Assembly (NCBI GenBank): GCA_008638375.1
Contig: CM018043.1
Location: forward strand, 36,841,396-36,905,395
From: Nyssa sinensis
Taxonomy: Eukaryota > Streptophyta > Magnoliopsida > Cornales > Nyssaceae
Length of the DNA: 64,000 nucleotides
Direction of reading: 5' to 3'
The translations under genes and the position numbers were made by a program. This document shows positions 57,399-64,000 of this stretch, piece after piece. Numbering within the stretch: the first letter of the stretch is position 1; every line of letters begins with the position of its first letter. The notes below the pieces were generated by a model. That model was not told the DNA's origin. It saw only the letters and a list, made by a program, of their open reading frames with translations, and made no database searches.

Positions 57399-57945
57399 AT
57401 ATATATATATATACTGAAAAATAGGACTAAAAGTACAATGGATTAGTGCTTGTCCAGATTTTTAATTGCAGTGATAATGATGATTAAGAACCGGGTTTTA
57501 TGTAGGACCCGAGCTCACTAACTCACTCGTGATTGGATCGCGAAAAGAAAAGCGCGTGAGTACAGCGTTGCTCATGCGCAGACAACAAGGCGAATGGCAC
57601 CTTCGCAATTTCACTTCAAGGGAAAGTGTAATACAGAGATTCTGCATATATATTACATGTTTTTACCTTTTATTTTCTAAGGTCGGGCACAGAAAAAGAA
57701 TAGAAAGAAAGAGGAGCGCGAGAGAGAGAGAGAGAGAGAGAGAGGCCATCGAAGGGTCACTGGGACGCCAATGGCGGTTAGGGTTTTTCTATTGATCCCT
57801 CGAACACGAATCTCCTTTTAAATCCCCCTCTTTTTCTCTTCTTTTCCTCTAAACCCTATTTTTTTTAATCCTCCATTCGACCTCTTCAATTCAATCTTTA
57901 GCAATTTTGGACTGTAAATTTCAATTCACAAAGAAATAAGCTGTT
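57399..57945 (+). promoter_or_regulatory. Promoter and 5' leader of PP4R3
   Basis: The transcription start is not determined. A (GA)n tract lies at 57719-57743 and a telo-box (TTAGGGTTT) at 57778-57786, both common in leaders of plant housekeeping genes. C/T-rich sequence precedes the ATG. A possible uORF is at 57771-57821. The LTR ends 548 bp before the ATG, so proximal promoter elements may lie in or beside the LTR. Confidence 0.6.
57771..57821 (+). CDS. Possible upstream ORF, 16 codons
   Basis: ATG GCG to TAA, fully upstream of the main ATG. The context is CCAATGG, which is good. It overlaps the telo-box. Whether it lies in the transcript is unknown. Confidence 0.3.
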   Translation: MAVRVFLLIPRTRISF

Positions 57946-60095
57946 ATGGGCGCGCAAGAAAAATCATCGACCGCCAACAATTCGATGCAGGTCAGTTGTT
58001 TCACTGCTACAAAAGCTTATTGCTTTTGCCCTAGAATTGGTCAATATAGATTAGTTGTTAGCCTATCATTTCGAAGCTTAAGCTCAGTGTTTTTACGGTT
58101 GTCTCTCTTAATTACAGACTTCAATTCTGCGGTACCGTTTAATTCACTTCCTTTGATGTTGTAGGGATATATAATGATAGTATAATGGTTGATTTGATTC
58201 TATTCTAGGTTTAACACTTGAATTCTTTCTTTGTAGACATAGGATTTTGATGAACAAAATCTTTAATTCTTTTTTCCTTCACAAGGTTTCTGTATTGGCC
58301 AATTATACGGCTTATTCTGTTCACTGAGCTATGATATAAAGTGGAATCGATGTGTTCATGTTGGAGTTGTTTTAAGCTGATACTGCAAGTTTGTTTTGTT
58401 CGTGGGGAAGACTGGTTTGAGTATCGTTAGTGTGACCCCACCTGAGTACGGATGGCTTAAACTTTGTATATCCATGTAATGACAGTTTACTCTTGCAGTT
58501 GAAGTGTTTGACAGCGGAAGTAGGCCATGTTTAAGGAAAGGTGAAATACAATACGCCAATGGATAGAGGGATGCTTGCAGGTTGAAAACTTTGTCTGGGT
58601 TTGTGATGTACCATTTGCACAAATATTGGGAGAGTTAGTGGTGTACGCGAGTGGAGTCAAGCCATGTAAATCCGTTTTGTGTTTGATTTGTAAAGAAAAA
58701 GCTTGTCTGAACTTGAGGGAAGCTTGATCACCCATGTACAACTCCAATGTAGTTAGGCCACATTCTGGTTTTGATTGACTCGGTATTAATATTTGAGTGT
58801 TATTTGTCTCTATTTCATTGAGTAGCTAATATCTTGTCTGTGCTTTAATTGGTCAGTCCTTTTTAGCGATGTCCCATTTAAGTGCTTTCATGCTGACACA
58901 GACTGACCAATAGCGGTCATGTTTTCATTTTGGGGTTTATATTCCATGTCATTTACTTCCTATTTTTCTCGGAAAATTCCTGCAACCACTTATGTTAGTG
59001 TAATATCTCACCGTCTATTTAATGAAATATATATATTTATATATATTTTTAAAAATTTTTGGAATGAGCAATATTTTTCAAAGTATGTTGATATGGAGTG
59101 ATATGATGAAGAAAACATTTTTCAGAAATGACACTGCTTGTTGCTGATGTGGCTAAACTCTATTTTATTTTCCTCCCTATTTTCATTAGGAATGACTCAC
59201 ACTTGATTGGAATACCTTGTAAAACTCTCTAGTCTTGTGTATGCTGAACCTGTGGCAACTTTGCTATCATTATTTCATCACATCTATTGAGTTTTTATAT
59301 CATTCCTCTTTACATATGTGTGTTATGTGCCTCTACTCCACGATTTTTTACTGATAAAAAAAGGTGCTTTTACTCAATATTCCATATATACATGTGTCCC
59401 TAGTAATGTATCTGGATCTTCATGTAATTCCCCATGATTGTATACTTAATCCCTGATCTTCCATATTATGTTCATTTCATTGTCTACATGCATTTGTTTC
59501 CCCTTTTTGGGCCAGGGGTGGCTGGTATATATTTTTCAAATGGATGGGAATTACGAGTTTGGGGAAACTAGCTTAATGAAATGAAAGATCTATTTTCTAA
59601 CTCCCCCCCCCCCCCCCCACCAAAAACAAATAAAAAAATAGAAGATTTATTTTGTGTAATACGAACAATCTACTGTCTACATTAAACACTTAGGCTATAC
59701 TTGCCCAACATATTATGCAGGGATGTTTGCGCAAATGTCTAATTTAAGTACCTGTACATCGAAGGACACTTGTAAATGGTCACAATTGGTGTGAAACTTT
59801 AAACCTAAGAAACACCGATACAGACATGGGATACAGATATGACACGACACCGACATATATGTTATTTCTCAAAAAAGTAGGACACAAAATGTTGAATATA
59901 TATAAATTTTTTATATTTTTATATGATCATATAATAAAAACCTAACGTTACTTAATTAAAATTGGTATAAAAGCACCCAAATTACAAAAATATTATTAAA
60001 ATAATAAAATTATTAAATAAAAATTCAAGAACTTTATTTAATCATCAACGTCCATGATTCAAGTTTCAAAACAAATTTATTAGCTATTACATAGA

Positions 60096-60127
<32 letters not shown>

Positions 60128-61837
60128 ATGTATATATAATAAAAAAAGAACTAAGGAGAAGAGTAGAAAAAGAGAAAAAGTCCGAAAAAAAAAGAAGGAA
60201 AAGAAGAAAACGTGTCTGGAATTAAGAAAAAATAAAGAAACAAATTGGGCGCTTTTTTTTTGCATATTCGACACATGTCCAGGAAGTGTCGGTGTCTGAC
60301 ACAGACACGTGAACAAAAATAGAGTGTCCGTGCTTCATAACTTTAAACACAAGTGATTGTGTTTCATCAATTGGCTTTAGGAGTCCATGTTTTTAGAATT
60401 TGTAACTTGAAGACTGTAGTGGTGATTGTCTTGCAAACTTCTATCTAGGCAATATATGCAATTCAAGTTAATGAAAAAAAAAAAAATTGACTATCATATT
60501 TGTATTGTACGAGCTTGGTAACAAATTTTATATTTTTTTCTAATTGGTTGATATAATGTTTCTGTTGGCCTTGGAATCATTTTGTGTTGTCATACATTGT
60601 TTTTTCATTTGTATGACATATTTATTTTATGTCTCCCTTTTTATATTAGAGTATTGCTTAGATTCCTTTTGGCTTCCTCTCCCTCTCCCTCTCCATACGT
60701 CTTGCAAAGTTGTGACTTCTCTAACATTACAACGTATGGGACATAAACCCTGATGCTACCTCAACCAGTTTGCCAGCTGGTATGTAATCTGTGATCACTA
60801 TGGATGCCCCTGAAACTGAGTTGCAGCTGGTAACTTGTATGTTCCCTACCACCCAGGGTAGTGCTAACACAGCAAATCTGTTTTGGTGATTTTAAGAATC
60901 ATCTATACTTTGATCAATCAGGTTGGTTGAGGAGCTCTTTGCGAACTTCATTATAGTCAATGTACACTTGATGAAAGTCCTTTATTTGTGCACCTTACTA
61001 GGTGTGTTTGTTAATTCTGTATTGTAATATTTTTTGTGGGGTTTTTCTACAATGGCTGGAAGTTTCCAGGAATTACATACATTTCCCTGTTATATTGGGC
61101 TCCATTTTTTCTTCAGTTTGTAGCATCAATGCTGCTATGGCTTCATAACTGGTAAAAATGCTCACCGAGTCTTTTTCATTTTTTAAATTTAAATTTCAGC
61201 GTGTTAAGGTCTACCGCCTGAATGATGATGGGAAATGGGACGACCAGGGAACTGGGCATGTCACTGTTGACTATTTGGAGGTGTGGCTGTTTCTTTGATC
61301 TTTTTTTTTTTCATTTGTTTGACACTATTAAATTGCTGATTTTGAAGTTTGTTTTTGCAAATTTTACTGGTTAAAAGTTTTCTGGAAATTTGATCGAATG
61401 CAAATGTCATAACACAGAGATCAGAGGAACTGGGTTTATTTGTTATTGATGAAGAAGATAATGAAACTTTACTTTTACACCGTATTAGCTCAGATGATAT
61501 TTATCGAAAGCAAGAAGGTATTGTTTTGTTTCCATTATTGCATTGTATAGTAAATTTTCTCCATGTTATTATTCAATAAATAATTTTTTTTTTCCAGATA
61601 CAATTATCTCTTGGAGAGATCCAGAGTATTCAACTGAATTAGCTCTTAGCTTTCAAGAGACAGCTGGGTGCTCTTACATATGGTAACTAGCAAAGATCTG
61701 TTTCCAGTTTTTTCCTTCTGTTAATTTGTAATGTATTCTTCTTTGGGTCGTTGCAATAATTCCTATTGAAATACTTGTTTTATGCAGGGATCACATTTGT
61801 AGTGTGCAAAGAAGCCTGCACTTTAACACTCTTAACA
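57946..61837 (+). CDS. PP4R3: Protein phosphatase 4 regulatory subunit 3 (SMEK-type), exons 1-5, 3' part outside window
   Basis: Exons by splice consensus and frame: 57946-57990, 61200-61280, 61418-61517, 61598-61682 and 61788-61837; 361 nt, about 120 residues. All four complete introns are GT-AG, and phases fit. After a 15-residue leader the protein reads as the N-terminal EVH1/PH-like domain of PP4R3 ([56 protein letters not shown]), nearly as in other plants (from memory). The family's HEAT/ARM-like and C-terminal parts should follow but were not found up to 64000. The known role is to bring PP4 catalytic subunit to substrates; plant SMEK1 acts on the miRNA factor HYL1. Intron 5 is at least 2.1 kb. 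No stop or frameshift was seen. Confidence 0.93.
57991..61199 (+). other. Intron 1 of PP4R3, 3.2 kb
   Basis: GTCAGT donor and TTTCAG acceptor, phase 0. It contains a 16-C run at 59603-59618, (AT)n/(TG)n at 60096-60137 and an inverted-repeat element at 59797-60346. ORFs inside are short and unlike known proteins. Confidence 0.85.
59797..60346. mobile_element. Inverted-repeat (MITE-like) element in intron 1
   Basis: The left arm starts TTTAAACCTAAGAAACACCG, and the right arm reverse complement starts TTTAAAGTTATGAAGCACGG. Both continue with GACAC-rich sequence ('acacgacaccgacat' and 'gtcggtgtctgacac'). AT-rich centre. No TSD was resolved. Confidence 0.45.
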
Positions 61838-63712
61838 GTAAGTGTTTGTAATAATCTTCTTATCCGTTTTGGAAAAGCAAGTACATTTTTATTTACATGT
61901 ATTTCTGTATCCTGAATTCCCAGCCTCTATAAATTTTAAAGCTAACTGGCGAGGGTTCAGTGATCACATATGCAATAAGACCTGAAGGAGAGTTTGCATG
62001 TTGTTATTGGTAGTCAGTAGTGGGCTAGGGGGGGTTTGGGGGCTCTCCCCCAGCGAGAGGGTTTAGGGGACTCCCCAACCAAGACAGAATGTTAAGGTCC
62101 ATAATCTAATATATCTTTCCTCCGAGTACCTGTGAACCTTGATTTTGCTGTTAAAATTTTGATTTGAAACATACTGTATCTATTTAGGTGATTCTAACAA
62201 TTGGAACTAGCTCTGTTGGAAGAAAATCAGAAGCTTCAGAAATTAATGTTTGGGTAGTCCATGGTGTTGAACTTTGTTTGTTTACAAATTAGAGGTCCGT
62301 TGTGTAGGTCTACAGATTATTGGATCCTTTCGGTAGAACTTTTGATTGAATCAGTCTGTCTGCTAATGAGTTTTCATTGGTTAGGTCGATTACTGATCAT
62401 TATGTCGAATTCACGCGACAGATGATATTGAGTGGTTAGGTTGCCTTGGTTTCTCAGTTCAATTTATCTACCTAGGTAAAGAAGAAATATCTCAGGTTTG
62501 GTTAGGGAAGTGCTTTATTCACTAATATGAATTTGCTAGAAAGGTATAAATGAACAAGAAAAAAATACCTTTCATTGGAAGTGCTTGACTATTACTCTTA
62601 TATCTCTCTCTTATTTGTGTTCTGCTGAACATGATATTTTTTCCTTGGATATCTATTTTCTGATATTGGTAGAATATGATATCTTCGTTTCCATCTCTGC
62701 AAATAATTTCTTTTCCCGGTTGAATTGCACTGGATTAATGACCATTTACTTTGATTATTAATAATATTGTTTCATTGAGCTCAGTGAGCTTTATACAAAG
62801 CTGTGTGCCAGAGTGAAAAAATATGGTTGATAGGTGATGAAAAATAGATACCTGTCCTGGGCTTAATTAATCCAGGCTTTGTTGAAGCAGCTTTGTGGGA
62901 CCTCTCAAAGTAATATGTAGAAGACCTCCAAAAATTACAAAATCGACTATATCCAATCTCTAGCTTCAGTGACCACTGTTGCAAAATTACCATATCTTTT
63001 TCTTTTGATTGGACTATGATGTTGGAATTGTTAATACTAGGTACATTGGTTTCATCCCTTGTTGCTTTGTCTGGTTCAATAATACTGCTTATCCTAGGTG
63101 AGTTTTTCAGGCCTGCTGGCCCAGAAGCTTCTCAAGCTCAAGCATTCTGCTTCGTTTTAGGGAAGAGTGGGACTGTGGGAGGAAGGAGGAGAGAAGAAAA
63201 AGGGAGGGGTGGAAGAGTTTTTGTCATTTGTTGGGAAGGAACGGAAAAGGGAAAGGAGAAGTTGAGGGGGACAGTTCTCTTCAGGGGACACCATTTCCTT
63301 GAATCCTTTTCTTTTACATTTTTGCCTTCAAACAATTCCCTCGTTAATAACGAGTATATGGTAAAATAAAGTAGCACTGCTTTCCTTGTCCTCCTCCCTT
63401 CTCAACCTAACAAATGGAGGGAAAGGTAGTTTTTCCCTCCAACATTCCTTCTCTCTCAAATTTTGAGCTTTGTAAGTCTTCCCCCCCCCCCCCCCCCCCC
63501 CCCCCCCCAAAGGTTAAGTTTAGAGTTGGGCATGGCATATAAATTACATATTTATCATAAGAATCTAGCCCATGCGGAAGAACAATTGGTCTTACAATTC
63601 CGAACTTCTAAGCAAACTGCACTTCAATTTGGAACTGTCCAAATTTCCAATATAAATTTTTTCATTGTTAGATTTTCTTTGTTGTTTGTAGTGATGAAAA
63701 GAACATAATTTC
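61838..63712 (+). other. Intron 5 of PP4R3, visible part
   Basis: Starts GTAAGT. No sequence resembling the next PP4R3 exon was found. A G/C-rich inverted stretch at 62025-62090 and purine- then pyrimidine-rich tracts at 63160-63480 were noted. ORFs here look accidental. Confidence 0.6.
63481..63508. repeat. Run of 28 C
   Basis: Uninterrupted C tract. The length may be inexact because such runs are hard to sequence. Confidence 0.9.
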
Positions 63713-64000
63713 TGATTATGTCACTTTCTTCGCAAGATATTCAACGGTTGAGATCTTCTCGCAAGACAACTGCAAAAGAAGAATTAGAGGATCACCGGAG
63801 GAGGTCCGGTGAAGAGGCCTCCGATTATAAAGTTAGTGGTTGGAAGGGAGAATTGGTATTTAATGTGAAGGATTGTGAGCGTACCTGTTTAGGTTAAGGT
63901 CCATCCTCTTTATAGGCAATTGGTTTCCATGTTGTTTAGATCTTCTCGTTAAATATAGGGATTCATGTCAATCTGATAGTTGACTAGTTTCCTTATCGGA
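63713..64000 (-). mobile_element. Tat-type LTR, partial at window edge
   Basis: It begins TGATTATGTCACTTTC and then resembles LTR A and LTR B in the same order: 'gaggatcaccggagga', 'gtccggtgaag', 'ctccgat', 'gcgtacct', 'tataggcaattggttt'. By analogy it is an LTR read in reverse. A solo LTR or a full element may follow. Confidence 0.6.

Noticed and set aside
58919..60753. Short ORFs inside PP4R3 intron 1
   Set aside because: Phe/Tyr/Leu-rich or repeat-derived, no motif. Splice sites and protein continuity favour one intron.
63016..63369. 117-residue ORF in PP4R3 intron 5 with a hydrophobic start
   Set aside because: The rest is Gly/Arg-rich low complexity from purine tracts. It does not continue the phosphatase subunit and has no splice support.

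Overview
This window is plant nuclear DNA, most likely from a eudicot. The only host gene is the 5' part of a gene for regulatory subunit 3 of protein phosphatase 4 (PP4R3/SMEK), on the + strand from 57946 to past the right edge. It has GT-AG introns, a GA-rich leader and a telo-box. Almost everything else is layered retrotransposon sequence: Ty3/gypsy of the Tat type (dual RNase H, no chromodomain), Ty1/copia, and many multi-kilobase LTR-like blocks with no coding part. No species-specific marker was seen, so I do not name a taxon.

Layout. 1-7856 (minus strand) is most of Tat element A: gag, protease, RT, RNase H, a second archaeal-type RNase H and integrase in one frame, then a hairpin-monomer array, with one LTR in view. 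7857-13966 is a long LTR-like block (S2) holding a second block (S1) that inserted with target-site duplication (TSD) CATGG. 13967-24809 is a shattered + strand Tat integrase (C). It is split by S2, by a decayed copia element (14756-20217) that itself carries a 1.76 kb LTR-like insertion, and by block S4 (20398-24526). 24810-38640 is a mosaic of related blocks (S5, S6, S7, S8) with one solo copia-type LTR. 38650-39781 holds AT-rich inverted-repeat elements. 39782-52725 is Tat element B (minus strand pol). Its 3' region carries an ORF on the opposite strand with two intron-like gaps and a nested block (S3), followed by two tandem arrays. 52726-56732 is AT-rich with a dispersed repeat, a long-TIR element and a SINE-like copy. 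56733-57398 is a solo Tat LTR 548 bp upstream of the PP4R3 start codon. 57399-64000 is the PP4R3 promoter, leader, five exons and introns, and a further Tat-type LTR starts at 63713 inside or beyond intron 5.

Insertion order can be read from TSDs. C is the oldest host. S2, the copia element, S4 and probably S5 landed in C. A and S1 landed in S2, the 1.76 kb LTR-like unit landed in the copia, and S3 landed in B. The most unusual features are the arrays between integrase and 3' LTR in A and B, where the monomers share flanks but have different self-complementary stems. Also notable are two UAG codons between protease and RT kept at identical spacing in A and B, the antisense intron-containing ORF of B, and tRNA-like segments followed by T-runs inside the long LTR blocks.

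All coordinates and alignments were made by eye. Domain and family names rest on motif recognition, not on a database search.
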